Of a stretch of 64,000 nt of DNA, positions 26,283 to 35,440 are shown one piece after another. A program made the position numbers and the translations under genes. Source of the stretch: Bog-950 sp964631835 (GTDB lineage Bacteria; Bacteroidota; Bacteroidia; Chitinophagales; LD1); contig CAZWAD010000001.1 of NCBI GenBank assembly GCA_964631835.1, positions 372,001 through 436,000 on the forward strand, given 5' to 3'. Position 1 is the stretch's first letter. Every line of letters begins with the position of its first letter. The notes below the pieces were generated by a model, which saw nothing but the letters and a program-made list of their open reading frames with translations, was not told where the DNA came from and made no database searches.

Positions 26283-26804
26283 ATGAGAAAAACTACTTTC
26301 TTTTTATTGCTCTTCGCTACTGTAATGGTTATGACACGTTGCAATCAACCCGCCAAACCCGCACACAGCGAGGAAGAAATGATTGCTGCCGCTAAGGCTG
26401 TTGATGCAAAATTTGTTGAAGAAATAAACAAGGAAAACCTGGATGGGGTGATGAGTTGCTATTGGAACAGCCCCGATTTAGTGGTTTACTCTCCTGGAGA
26501 AATGGAGCTCAAAGGTTACGAGGCCACGAAACAATCTTTCGCCAATTTTTTTAAAGACATGCCGGGTGCCAGGCACGAAATGTTAGGCACCGAATACCGG
26601 GCTGCTGGCGATATAGTTTATTGTTGGGGCAAGGTGAGGCTTACTGTTCCCGCTGCCGATAGTCTTACTGCGCCTCAAACTATGGAGGGCCGCTATACAT
26701 CCGTATTCGCTTATAAAGACAGTGGTATGGTTTACATCCTTGACCATGCTTCGCTGCCGTTGCCGCCACCTGCAGAACCCGCTCCTGCTGAAGCCAAGAA
26801 GTAA
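26283..26804 (+). CDS. SnoaL/NTF2-like (DUF4440 type) lipoprotein
   Basis: 173 residues. A signal peptide ends in MTRC, so Cys20 is the likely lipid attachment site. The body (AAAKAVDAKFVEEINKENLD, MSCYWNSPDLVVYSPGE) matches the cone-shaped NTF2/SnoaL fold of DUF4440-type proteins, which bind small ligands or act as simple enzymes. The last 15 residues are a Pro/Ala-rich tail (PLPPPAEPAPAEAKK). A terminator follows at once, so it is probably monocistronic. Confidence 0.8.
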   Translation: MRKTTFFLLLFATVMVMTRCNQPAKPAHSEEEMIAAAKAVDAKFVEEINKENLDGVMSCYWNSPDLVVYSPGEMELKGYEATKQSFANFFKDMPGARHEMLGTEYRAAGDIVYCWGKVRLTVPAADSLTAPQTMEGRYTSVFAYKDSGMVYILDHASLPLPPPAEPAPAEAKK

Positions 26805-26824
26805 TCAGACATTAACCTTGCCTT

Positions 26825-26852
26825 AAGCCTCCGGAATTGCCGGGGGCTTTTA
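26825..26852 (+). terminator. rho-independent terminator
   Basis: Arms AAGCCTCCGG (26825-26834) and CCGGGGGCTT (26840-26849), ten pairs including one G-U, followed by TTT. It closes the SnoaL-like gene. Confidence 0.8.
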
Positions 26853-26906
26853 ATTGTACTCCATTTACCGTAGTTGTTTACATTAGTCTTTTCAAACTCG
26901 CTTAAC

Positions 26907-28739
26907 ATGAAGAAACTTCTCCGATTTTCAGCATTGCTTCTTTTTCTGTCCGCGTCTCAAACAATTTATTCAGCTCCGTTTGGTGCTGCAGCCCCTTTTA
27001 TTCACGGAGTAGCATCCGGTGACGCACTTTCCGACAGGGTGATTATCTGGACACGGATTACTGACAGCACTGCTATTTCATTTAACATTAACTGGAAAGT
27101 GGCGACTGATACTTTAATGACTCAAGTGGTACAATCGGGAACTGCGCCTACTGATTCTTCGGTTGATTACACCGTTAAAGTTGACGTTACCGGTTTGCAG
27201 CCTGATTCGTGGTATTACTACCAGTTTGATTACAACGGAAACCAGTCACTCATCGGCAGAACCAAAACTCTACCGGTGGGAAATAATGACCGGGTTCGTA
27301 TTGCTGTGGCTTCGTGTGCAAGATATGGAGGTGGTGATTTTTACAATGTGTATCGCGAAATTTCCCGCAGAAATGACCTTCAGGCTGTGGCTTTTCTGGG
27401 TGATTATATCTACGAAGGGAGCGGAGGTATTTCGGGTAGGGGAATTCAGGTTCTTCCTACTCATGAAATTATTACACTTCAGGATTACCGCCAGCGATAT
27501 TATACATACCGATTAGACCCGGATTTAAGAACCGCTCACCAGCAATATCCTTTTTACAATGTGTGGGATGACCACGAAACAGCTAACGACTCGTGGGTTG
27601 GTGGTGCCGAAGCGCACGACACTGCTACTGAAGGCTTTTGGGCTGTACGCAAAGCGAACGGGCAAAAGGCATTTTTCGAATGGCTCCCCATTCGTCCGAA
27701 AGCACCGGGCGATTACAGTATTTATCGTTCTTTCCATGTAGGTAATCTTGCTGACCTGATAATGATTGACAGTCGTCTCGAAGGTCGCGATGAGCAGGCA
27801 GCTATTGGAGACCAAACTGCCTATGCAGATACTAACCGCACTATTCTTGGGGCTACACAAATGCAGTGGCTGAAAGATGAGTTGAGCAATTCGCAGGCGC
27901 AATGGAAAATCATCGGAAACCAGGTGATGATAGCTCCTCTTAAGCTTGGCACAGTTTATTTCAGTAACGACCAGTGGGATGGTTACCAAGCCGACCGCAA
28001 CCGAATTATTTCGCATGTGATGAACAACTCTATTGAAAACGTAGCGGTGATTACCGGTGATATTCATACCTCCTGGGGAAACGATATTCCTATACCAGGC
28101 GCCACCTACAATCCTACTACTGGTGTGGGTTCTGTATTTGTAGAGTTTGTGACTCCGAGTATTTCCACCGGTTCTCCTGTGAGCAATTCGTTACTGCCGA
28201 TTATTGAACTCACCAACCCGCACATGAAATATGTTGACCTTACGCATTACGGCTATGTTGTTCTTGACATGGACACAAACCGTGTGCAGGGTGACTGGTA
28301 TCATGTTTCCACCCTGCAAAGCACTAGCTATACGGTTACGCGTGCGGCATCGTGGTATGCCAATAACCATGAGCGTTTTTTGCGCCAGGCATCTGTTGGA
28401 GCACCTGCTTATACAAACCCTGCCCCTTTTGCACCTGTTCCTGTTGATACTACTACCGGTTTGGTAACTGCAGACAACCTGCTCAACAGCTTCCAGGTTT
28501 ACCCCAACCCCTTTACCAACGAGTTGCTCGTTAGCTACACCGTATTGCAGAAAGTAAATGTAGAAATCAGTATCTGCGAGCTATCCGGAAAAGAAGTGCT
28601 TCAGAAAAACGAAGGGGAAATAAACCCGGGCAATTATACTTCCGACTTCAATACAACTTCATTACCGAAAGGCACCTACCTGGTAAAGATTTTCTCCAAC
28701 AATAAGCTTGGGGGAATTACCAAGATGGTGAAGAATTGA
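26907..28739 (+). CDS. PhoD-like alkaline phosphatase with type IX sorting domain
   Basis: I chose the ATG at 26907 (610 residues), which gives the signal peptide MKKLLRFSALLLFLSASQ. Residues 30-125 are the PhoD N-terminal beta domain (FIHGVASGDALSDRVIIWTR). Residues 130-470 are the metallophosphatase domain: ASCARYGGGDFYNVYREI, AFLGDYIYEG, WDDHETANDSW and ITGDIHTSW are the metal ligand motifs. The last 80 residues (FQVYPNPFTNELLVSYT ... LPKGTYLVKI) are a type A sorting domain, so the enzyme is exported by the type IX system and probably surface-bound. It releases phosphate from mono- or diesters. Confidence 0.92.
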   Translation: MKKLLRFSALLLFLSASQTIYSAPFGAAAPFIHGVASGDALSDRVIIWTRITDSTAISFNINWKVATDTLMTQVVQSGTAPTDSSVDYTVKVDVTGLQPDSWYYYQFDYNGNQSLIGRTKTLPVGNNDRVRIAVASCARYGGGDFYNVYREISRRNDLQAVAFLGDYIYEGSGGISGRGIQVLPTHEIITLQDYRQRYYTYRLDPDLRTAHQQYPFYNVWDDHETANDSWVGGAEAHDTATEGFWAVRKANGQKAFFEWLPIRPKAPGDYSIYRSFHVGNLADLIMIDSRLEGRDEQAAIGDQTAYADTNRTILGATQMQWLKDELSNSQAQWKIIGNQVMIAPLKLGTVYFSNDQWDGYQADRNRIISHVMNNSIENVAVITGDIHTSWGNDIPIPGATYNPTTGVGSVFVEFVTPSISTGSPVSNSLLPIIELTNPHMKYVDLTHYGYVVLDMDTNRVQGDWYHVSTLQSTSYTVTRAASWYANNHERFLRQASVGAPAYTNPAPFAPVPVDTTTGLVTADNLLNSFQVYPNPFTNELLVSYTVLQKVNVEISICELSGKEVLQKNEGEINPGNYTSDFNTTSLPKGTYLVKIFSNNKLGGITKMVKN

Positions 28740-28782
28740 TTTTCAAAACTAGTCTGGGTTGTTTATAAAAGCAGAAAGAGTT

Positions 28783-28802
28783 CTGCGGGCAGGGGCCTGC
28801 AG
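28783..28802. other. hairpin in the intergenic region before the PKD protein
   Basis: CTGCGGGC and GCCTGCAG pair over eight bases (one G-T) around an AGGG loop. No T run follows on the plus strand, so it is not a typical terminator. The rest of 28740-28964 shows no gene. Confidence 0.4.
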
Positions 28803-28964
28803 TGATTGCTATGTGCTTATTAGTCATTTACTGAACCTTAACACAAAGCCATAGTAAAAGAAACTGTTTACTGACAAGACACCAAAGACTCTGGGGTGAA
28901 TAAAAAATCAGTGCAAACCGGAACAGAAACTCAAAAACCTTAACTTCATTGCCAAATTTGTATT

Positions 28965-31900
28965 CTGATTCGGTCACGGGTAGTTTTTTTTCTGTTATTC
29001 ATTCTGGTTGCAGCCTTTAGGTTCACCGGTAACGGGCAATGTGTGCAGCGTAGCGCCAATGCCCGTTGTGATACCATAGTTCCTATTATCACTTGCATAA
29101 GCGGCAGCCCGATTTGTTTTGAGAGTTTGGCTACGCTTCGCTTGTCGTCTGGCGTTCTGGTTGATTCGGTATGTGTGAGTTTTGGTGACGGGCAGGACAC
29201 CTCTTTTGTTCCGCCTGATACGGTTTTCGACATTACGCACTATTATCATTTTACACCCGAAGACAGTTGCCCTTCCTGGAATTTTGGCGAGCCTGGAATC
29301 AACTGCGATATACGTGCAAATTTTTATAAGAATTGTCCGCTGGGTTATAGTTACAATTACAGCCAAACTTCTGTTTCGTTCCGGTTTAAGCCCCGAGCTG
29401 ATTTGAATGCCCAGCATGCCGAATACTGCACTACGGACAGTGCGCTGATTATTGACTACGGATGCACCAACACTTATTTGCAAACCGATTATACTGACTA
29501 CTGGTGGGATTATGGTGATGGAACACCTTTCGATACCATTTGGGATACGCAGTTCAGTTACTTTAATTCGTTTCCGCATCAGTACACCAATGCGGGAACT
29601 TACATCCTCGGATTGTTTGCTCAAAACGAATGCGGCATTGATTCGGACAGGATGGTTATTGATACCTACACTTTCACTGACCTTCAGCTATCCACACCGG
29701 TTCCCGTTTGTACCGGTGATACTATCCGGGCACATATTGTTGGAGTAGGCAACAGTACGTATTACAATACTGGAATTCTTTCGGCTACTCCCGGAGCCAT
29801 AATAACCGATGGAAATACACCCGACCCGATTCTTGTATTTACACAACCCGGAAATTTTCTTGTTCGCTTTCAGTTCGGAACTTGTGTTATAGATACGCTC
29901 ATTTCAGTTTCGTCAAGCGTTGACCTGAGCTATACACCGGTGCCTGATATCTGCGATAGTTTCGGCAGCAATCAGCTTGCGCTTGGCAATTACTTTCAAA
30001 GTATTGTTCCTGATTCGGTTCAGAAAAACTATTTCTGGCTCCGGAATCAGAACGGGGTGATTTACAGCGATTCCACTTCAGGTTTTTTTTCAGCAACCAT
30101 TAATCTTCCTGACACCGGCTGGTATGTAATTACCGATACTTCGATTACGATTTGCAACACGGTGTATTTTACTGATACATTTAATGTTCTTCCGCGCGCG
30201 GTGTTGAATCTTCCTCCTAATTCTACCGCTTGCTTGCAAAGCATTTATGTTCTTCCAATCTATATCAATACAACTGTAAGCTCGGCCGATGACGGCTCAC
30301 CGGTGGTAAACGACACGATTCTTATTGACACAGCCAAGGCGTACCGGTTTGTTTACCGGCCGCTGTGCGGCAGCAGTGATACGCTGATTATTACTGGTCA
30401 GGGAATTTCGGTGGAAGCTTACGACAGCTTTTACTGTGCCCGCCCCGGAGATATTACCCTTACCGGTAGCCGCCCTAATATGGTTTTCAGCGGGCAGTAT
30501 GTCAATTCTTCTACGGGGATTATGTACGGAGATTCGAGCAATGCTGTTCTGAATCCCTTTTATGCGGCTTACATCGACCCGGGAACAGGTTGCGTTTTTC
30601 ATGATACCGCGGTAATTACCATTGCACCCCCGCTCAATGCCGCGTTTGCCTTGACTGATACGGTTTGTATTAGCGCACCTGTGCAGTTTGCAACCAGTGA
30701 TACTGCGCTGACTTTCGTAATCAACTGGGGTGACGGAACTATTGACAGCAACACCACACATACTTATACTTCTTCGGGAGCAAAGTATGTGATGATTACC
30801 TTTTCTGATTCGGTGTGCAGCGAAGTACATAATGACACAGTGACGGTTGTAGATGTACCGGTGGCTAATTTTACCATTGCCCCGGATACTATTTGCTATG
30901 GAGACACCTCTTTTATTTCATTTACTCCCGACCTGCAGTACACTTATAGCTGGACTTATGCCGGAGTTACCACCCCTACGCCACCGGTTATTGTAGATAC
31001 GAGCAGTCTGAATGTTTTCCTGGCTGTTCCGGTAACTCTTTCTGTTTCTTCAGCATATTGTCCGGTGGTGAACTATACTGATTACGTTTATTTCAACCGC
31101 GCGGTGGTTCCGGTGATTGCACTGAATTATGATTCCACCTGCAGCCCGCTCGCTATTACCATTATCAACAACTCAGCACAATATCCTGCGGCAACTTTTT
31201 GGTGGTATAAGAACAATGTTTTGTTTTCAACCAGCAGCGCAGTTCAGCAATACGATACCCTATATGCCAACCAGTTTGATTCAGCATATACATTTAAGCT
31301 GGTGGTGTTTTCGTGTGGCAGGTACGACAGTGTAAGTGAAATGGTCATCGTGCGGCAGGCGAATTTTGCTCCTGCGCTTTATGCCGATACGTTTCAGAAT
31401 TGTGTTTTTGTTCCTTTCCGTTTTTCTGCTTCGGTAATTCCGAATTGTGTAGTGACTTATGACTTCGGTGACGGCAATTTTTCACAGCCGGTACCGAGCG
31501 ACTCGGCTGTTACTCATGCTTATTCTTCTGCCGGGGATTATACCGTAAGCCTCACCATGTTTTGCGCATGCAAAATCAGGAGCGATAATTTGCTGGTGCA
31601 TGTGGACCCCGGTCCGGTTATTTCGGTAAGCATTCCACCGGTGGGGTGTACCGACAGTGTGATAACGGTGAGTAGTCAGAATACCGGAACCATTACGGCC
31701 GGTTCGTACACTACTTATTTTGGTGATGGCAGTTATGATTTTGTTTCTTCCAACCCAATTCACGCTTACGCCACCACCGGCACTTACAACGGCTGGATGA
31801 CCACCACCGGTATTAACGGCTGCGGCAGCGACACGGTTCCATTTGATGTAACTATTTACCAAACACCTATTGTGACCATCCCGCCATCCGACACCGGTTC

Positions 31901-32660
31901 GTGCTCGGGTGTTTTGGTTTTGTTTTCGGTTGACACGGTGGTTGCCAATTCCACCTACCAATGGACAGTGGCTCATAATAGTGGTGTTTCGCACGTAACT
32001 ACTTATGACGGCACCCTGCCGTTATATGCCGAAGAATCTGGCGAGCACCTGGTATTTGTTGCCGCTTATAACAACAACCATAATTCGTGCGTGGCGTATT
32101 CTGACACTTTCAGGATTACCATTTACGAAACACCAGAGGCGATGTTTACCGTGGGGGCACCGTTGGTTGTCAATTCGGAGTTTTCTTTTCCTATCCAAAA
32201 CCTGAGCACACCCGCAGGTAATACTTATATCTGGAATTTTGGCGATAACACTTATAGCTACGAAACCAACCCGGTTCCTCATCCTTATACTTTGCCTGGT
32301 TCGTATTTAATTACACTCACCGCGCGCAACGGACCCTGCGAAGACACCGTTTCGCGATGGGTGCAGGTGAACCCTTACCTCCGGGTTTTTGTGCCGAACG
32401 TTTTTACTCCGAACAACGATGGAGTGAATGATTACTTCCAGATATTCGGCAACCGAAACGATATTGATTACCTGCATGTGAAGATTTTTGACCGCATTGG
32501 CGAGAAAGTGTTCGATAGTTTCGACAATAATTTTAAGTGGAACGGAACCTACAAAAACCAGCAGCTGGCTCCTGCTGTTTTTGTTTACACCATCGAGATT
32601 TCGGGAGTAAGCGAAGATGGTGTGCGCCTGATGAAGGGTAGTGTTACGCTGCTTAGGTAG
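28965..32660 (+). CDS. large PKD-domain surface protein with gliding-motility-associated C-terminus
   Basis: The frame is open upstream of the first standard start (GTG at 29043) back to a stop at 28941-28943. The residues encoded there (RSRVVFFLLFILVAAF) form a good signal peptide, but no ATG, GTG or TTG precedes them. I therefore place the start at the CTG 28965 as a best guess (1231 residues); ATT at 28956 or a sequencing error are alternatives. The protein has several PKD-like motifs (WDYGDGTPF, TYDFGDGNFSQP, YIWNFGDNTYS). It ends in a CHU_C type B sorting domain (VPNVFTPNNDGVNDYFQ ... FDRIGEKVF ... SVTLLR). Expected at the cell surface via type IX secretion. Confidence 0.82.
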   Translation: MIRSRVVFFLLFILVAAFRFTGNGQCVQRSANARCDTIVPIITCISGSPICFESLATLRLSSGVLVDSVCVSFGDGQDTSFVPPDTVFDITHYYHFTPEDSCPSWNFGEPGINCDIRANFYKNCPLGYSYNYSQTSVSFRFKPRADLNAQHAEYCTTDSALIIDYGCTNTYLQTDYTDYWWDYGDGTPFDTIWDTQFSYFNSFPHQYTNAGTYILGLFAQNECGIDSDRMVIDTYTFTDLQLSTPVPVCTGDTIRAHIVGVGNSTYYNTGILSATPGAIITDGNTPDPILVFTQPGNFLVRFQFGTCVIDTLISVSSSVDLSYTPVPDICDSFGSNQLALGNYFQSIVPDSVQKNYFWLRNQNGVIYSDSTSGFFSATINLPDTGWYVITDTSITICNTVYFTDTFNVLPRAVLNLPPNSTACLQSIYVLPIYINTTVSSADDGSPVVNDTILIDTAKAYRFVYRPLCGSSDTLIITGQGISVEAYDSFYCARPGDITLTGSRPNMVFSGQYVNSSTGIMYGDSSNAVLNPFYAAYIDPGTGCVFHDTAVITIAPPLNAAFALTDTVCISAPVQFATSDTALTFVINWGDGTIDSNTTHTYTSSGAKYVMITFSDSVCSEVHNDTVTVVDVPVANFTIAPDTICYGDTSFISFTPDLQYTYSWTYAGVTTPTPPVIVDTSSLNVFLAVPVTLSVSSAYCPVVNYTDYVYFNRAVVPVIALNYDSTCSPLAITIINNSAQYPAATFWWYKNNVLFSTSSAVQQYDTLYANQFDSAYTFKLVVFSCGRYDSVSEMVIVRQANFAPALYADTFQNCVFVPFRFSASVIPNCVVTYDFGDGNFSQPVPSDSAVTHAYSSAGDYTVSLTMFCACKIRSDNLLVHVDPGPVISVSIPPVGCTDSVITVSSQNTGTITAGSYTTYFGDGSYDFVSSNPIHAYATTGTYNGWMTTTGINGCGSDTVPFDVTIYQTPIVTIPPSDTGSCSGVLVLFSVDTVVANSTYQWTVAHNSGVSHVTTYDGTLPLYAEESGEHLVFVAAYNNNHNSCVAYSDTFRITIYETPEAMFTVGAPLVVNSEFSFPIQNLSTPAGNTYIWNFGDNTYSYETNPVPHPYTLPGSYLITLTARNGPCEDTVSRWVQVNPYLRVFVPNVFTPNNDGVNDYFQIFGNRNDIDYLHVKIFDRIGEKVFDSFDNNFKWNGTYKNQQLAPAVFVYTIEISGVSEDGVRLMKGSVTLLR

Positions 32661-32721
32661 CCCTGTAGAAACAATACAGTTACCTGAATTTTTTACTTTC
32701 GGAATTGTAAAATTAAAATTC

Positions 32722-33579
32722 ATGCGAGGTATTACGTTTTTAATTCTTCTTGCCGGGGTGGTTTCACTTTCATCGTGTCTGCAAAAACCAAAGGCCTGTA
32801 TTAATGCTTCCGATACTGACATTTTAATTGGCGAAAGCATCACTTTTACCAGTTGTTCTGAGAACGACCAGTCGGTTAGCTGGAACTTTGGTGATGGTAC
32901 TACGGGTAGCGGCAGCATCGTTGAAAAGGCATTTATTATGCCTGGTACTTATACCGTTACTATTACGGTAACCAATAAAAAGGGAGGTTCAAGCGCAGAG
33001 GTAACGGTAACGGTGGGCTCACCGCCTGTCAGCGCGGCCATTTGCTCCTTTACTTCATCTGCATATACCGGTGAGTCAGTTTCCTTTACAAGTTGTTCGC
33101 AAAATGCGGTAAGCCTCAACTGGAATTTTGGCGATGGCGGCACCGCCAACGGTGCTTCGGCAGTGCATACTTACTCAGCCGCAGGAACCTATACCGTTCG
33201 ACTGATAGCCACCGGCAATGATGGAACAACGGATACCGCCACCGGAACGATTACTATTACCACGGTGGCCGGAAATTTTTGGAATGGCTACTACACCGGT
33301 GATTCCGACTGTTCCACACTTACCCTGCCCACCACAGCTATAGTAAATATCAGCGGCAGTACCATTACACTGAACGGAAGCATATCGGGTATTACAGTAA
33401 ACCTGACCGGCACTTTTTATTCAAGCACAAATAGTTTTAATATTCCTTCCCAAACCAATGGTGGAAATACGGTTTCGGGTTACGGAAGTTTTAGCGGCAA
33501 CAGAAATATTACTTTCACGTACACGGCCAGCGGCTCCACTATCCCCACCCTGAACTGTGTTTTTCAGGGCACTGACTAA
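32722..33579 (+). CDS. lipoprotein with two PKD domains
   Basis: I chose the ATG at 32722 (285 residues), which gives a lipoprotein signal ending in SLSSC with Cys19. The longer frame overlaps the previous gene. Two PKD domains follow, each with a W-N-F-G-D-G core (SVSWNFGDGTTG near residue 55 and LNWNFGDGGTAN near residue 138). The C-terminal 100 residues are a Ser/Thr/Gly-rich beta region. PKD domains are usually adhesive or structural. A TACTTTCG word 20 bases upstream may be the -7 element. It is likely anchored in the envelope. The convergent neighbour begins 7 bases after the stop. Confidence 0.8.
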   Translation: MRGITFLILLAGVVSLSSCLQKPKACINASDTDILIGESITFTSCSENDQSVSWNFGDGTTGSGSIVEKAFIMPGTYTVTITVTNKKGGSSAEVTVTVGSPPVSAAICSFTSSAYTGESVSFTSCSQNAVSLNWNFGDGGTANGASAVHTYSAAGTYTVRLIATGNDGTTDTATGTITITTVAGNFWNGYYTGDSDCSTLTLPTTAIVNISGSTITLNGSISGITVNLTGTFYSSTNSFNIPSQTNGGNTVSGYGSFSGNRNITFTYTASGSTIPTLNCVFQGTD

Positions 33580-33585
33580 AGAAGT

Positions 33586-33954
33586 TTACTCGGTGAACTC
33601 AACCACATGACCGCTTACCACCACGCGGTACTGCATCACCACGAAATAATTGCGGATATGAATTTCCACCGTTTCGTTTACGATAGCCCGCGAAGTGCCC
33701 ACCAGGTCGGTGTTCTTGAGCATGTCAGCTTTGGCATTTTCAATCAGAGTTTTCTTTTTCAGCCCGCCAATACCGAGAATGTAAGTGGCTTTAGCCTCGC
33801 CTTTCACCGAGGCCACTACTTTAAAATTCTTTTTGCTCAGCTCAACATTGGTTACGTGCTGGTTGGTGTTATAGGTCATCGGCAGGTGGGTTCCGCAAGA
33901 GGAAAATAAAACCGATGTAAGAACAACGAAGGCAAGGGATTTAATTACTTTCAT
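33586..33954 (-). CDS. small lipoprotein, probably DUF6567 family
   Basis: 122 residues with a lipoprotein signal ending in LFSSC (Cys20). The mature part (THLPMTYNTNQHVTNVEL, then KNFKVVASVKGEA, then ILGIGGLKK) resembles small Bacteroidota lipoproteins that I believe are grouped as DUF6567; their role is not known. It ends at the inner side of a convergent pair with the PKD lipoprotein. About 30 bases upstream lies the end of the outer membrane protein gene on the same strand. Confidence 0.6.
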   Translation of the reverse strand: MKVIKSLAFVVLTSVLFSSCGTHLPMTYNTNQHVTNVELSKKNFKVVASVKGEAKATYILGIGGLKKKTLIENAKADMLKNTDLVGTSRAIVNETVEIHIRNYFVVMQYRVVVSGHVVEFTE

Positions 33955-33983
33955 AAGGGTTTGTTTATTGGGTTACAAAATTT

Positions 33984-34742
33984 TCAGAAAATAAAACCGG
34001 CACGCAGTTCCATACCATGAAACCACTTCGAGGGGAAATACATAAAGCGCTGCTGCCCGCGGTAGCCCACGTCAACCATAATCGCCAGCTCTTTTACTAC
34101 AAAGCATTTAATACCCAGCCGCGCAGCTGCAGAAGCTCCTCCGGCAAGAGGGTATTTTTCTTTCGGGTCGCGGAAACCCAGTGAATAGCCGGCAGCTGCG
34201 TTCACGTAAGGCGAAACTCTTTTTTTTAGAAAACTGTAAGTTCCTTCAGCCATAATAGGAAGAAGTCTTACCCGGTCGTTAATCAGTGCGCCTACATTCA
34301 ACCCCACCGTAGCCTGCCTGTTAATGCGGTAGCCGGCACCCGCCTGCACTACGCCCAGGTGACGCCAAGCGCTCACATACTTTCCCTGAAAACCAAAGTA
34401 ATCGTAATACTGCTCGCGGTACTCCACCGATGCCGCACAATAACCAGCATGAAAACTCACATACCATTTGGAATTGCGCACGTCATCAAAAACAAAAGCT
34501 TTTTTCTCTTTTTCTTCTTCGGCCGTTTCGCGCGCCATGCGGTCAATTTCGGAAAGAGTAAAAATGTAAACGTTACCTTTCAGGTCTTTAAACTTAATAC
34601 TGCTGCCCGGCTGCTGCTCCAAAATGGTTCCCACTACCTTAGAGCCGTTTTTCATATAAAGCACATCGCGCAGGGTTTGCCCTGAACAAACGGCAGTAAG
34701 CAGCACAAAAACAATTAGGATAAAATATCTTTCAGATTTCAT
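33984..34742 (-). CDS. outer membrane beta-barrel-type protein, unknown
   Basis: I chose the ATG at 34742 (252 residues), which gives a signal peptide (MKSERYFILIVFVLLTAVCSGQ). Residues 25-65 (LRDVLYMKNGSKVVGTILEQ, then a VYIFTLSEIDRM strand) look like the small beta domain often seen in front of Bacteroidota membrane barrels. The rest is made of alternating beta-strand segments (WYVSFHAGYCAASVEY, VQAGAGYRINRQATVGLNVG) and ends in an aromatic-rich strand (LRAGFIF). This is typical of an outer membrane porin-like barrel. Divergent from the EGF-like lipoprotein at 34794. Confidence 0.72.
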   Translation of the reverse strand: MKSERYFILIVFVLLTAVCSGQTLRDVLYMKNGSKVVGTILEQQPGSSIKFKDLKGNVYIFTLSEIDRMARETAEEEKEKKAFVFDDVRNSKWYVSFHAGYCAASVEYREQYYDYFGFQGKYVSAWRHLGVVQAGAGYRINRQATVGLNVGALINDRVRLLPIMAEGTYSFLKKRVSPYVNAAAGYSLGFRDPKEKYPLAGGASAAARLGIKCFVVKELAIMVDVGYRGQQRFMYFPSKWFHGMELRAGFIF

Positions 34743-34793
34743 AATAAAAAAGGTGTGGTCAAAATTATTTGTTTTGCACAAATAAAACATTTT

Positions 34794-35321
34794 ATGAAAA
34801 ACATTTATGGTTTTGTTTTTGCAACCATAGCAGTTTCTTTCCTCAACTCTTGCAAAATAAGCCCTTGCGATAAAAAACTTTGCAATGGTGGAACTTACGA
34901 GGAAAGTGGCAGCACCTGCTTGTGTGTTTGTCCTCCGGGTATGGAAGGCGACAACTGCGAAATTCGAATTGCCGATGCTTTTATCGGCTCGAACCTTCAA
35001 ACCAGTGAGCATTGGAAATATGCAGGAACCACCTACACTTATTTCTCAAGCTTATCGGTTGATTACTATAATAACAAACTACGCATTACTCCCTTTTTCC
35101 AGCCTAATTATTATGGCGCTTCTGCAGAAATAACCAGCAGAAACACCATTGGTTTTTATGATTACTATTTAAGTTATCTGGAAAACGGGTATTATGTTGA
35201 CTTCCGGTACTCAGGGCTGGGTGTTCTTGCTAATGATTCGCTGGTAATCAGAGGCGCACTCAGGGAAACTTACCCTCCATACGATTTCATAGACAGCGTT
35301 ACGTTTGTTTATCGCTATTGA
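34794..35321 (+). CDS. lipoprotein with EGF-like cysteine motif
   Basis: I chose the ATG at 34794 (175 residues). The signal peptide ends in FLNSC with Cys20 as the lipidation site. Residues 24-55 (CDKKLCNGGTYEE ... CLCVCPPGMEGDNCE) reproduce the spacing of an EGF-like domain, which is uncommon but known in Bacteroidota lipoproteins. The remaining 115 residues are rich in Tyr and beta-strand-like, with no recognised domain. It is probably held on the outer membrane. Function unknown. Confidence 0.72.
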   Translation: MKNIYGFVFATIAVSFLNSCKISPCDKKLCNGGTYEESGSTCLCVCPPGMEGDNCEIRIADAFIGSNLQTSEHWKYAGTTYTYFSSLSVDYYNNKLRITPFFQPNYYGASAEITSRNTIGFYDYYLSYLENGYYVDFRYSGLGVLANDSLVIRGALRETYPPYDFIDSVTFVYRY

Positions 35322-35387
35322 TATGCTTCGGCATTAATTAGCTCTGGTACCGGGTTTCAGTTATCATTCCGTTCAAAGCCAATTGCG

Positions 35388-35418
35388 TTTTTGTAATAGT
35401 CCCAAATCATTAGTTTAG
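35388..35418 (+). promoter_or_regulatory. Bacteroidota-type promoter of the GH31 gene
   Basis: TTTTTG (35388-35393) and TAGTTTAG (35411-35418) are separated by 17 bases, fitting the TTTG-N17-TAnnTTTG consensus. The start codon at 35441 follows after 22 bases. Confidence 0.5.
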
Positions 35419-35440
35419 AGTTTCAATAAACCTAATCGCT

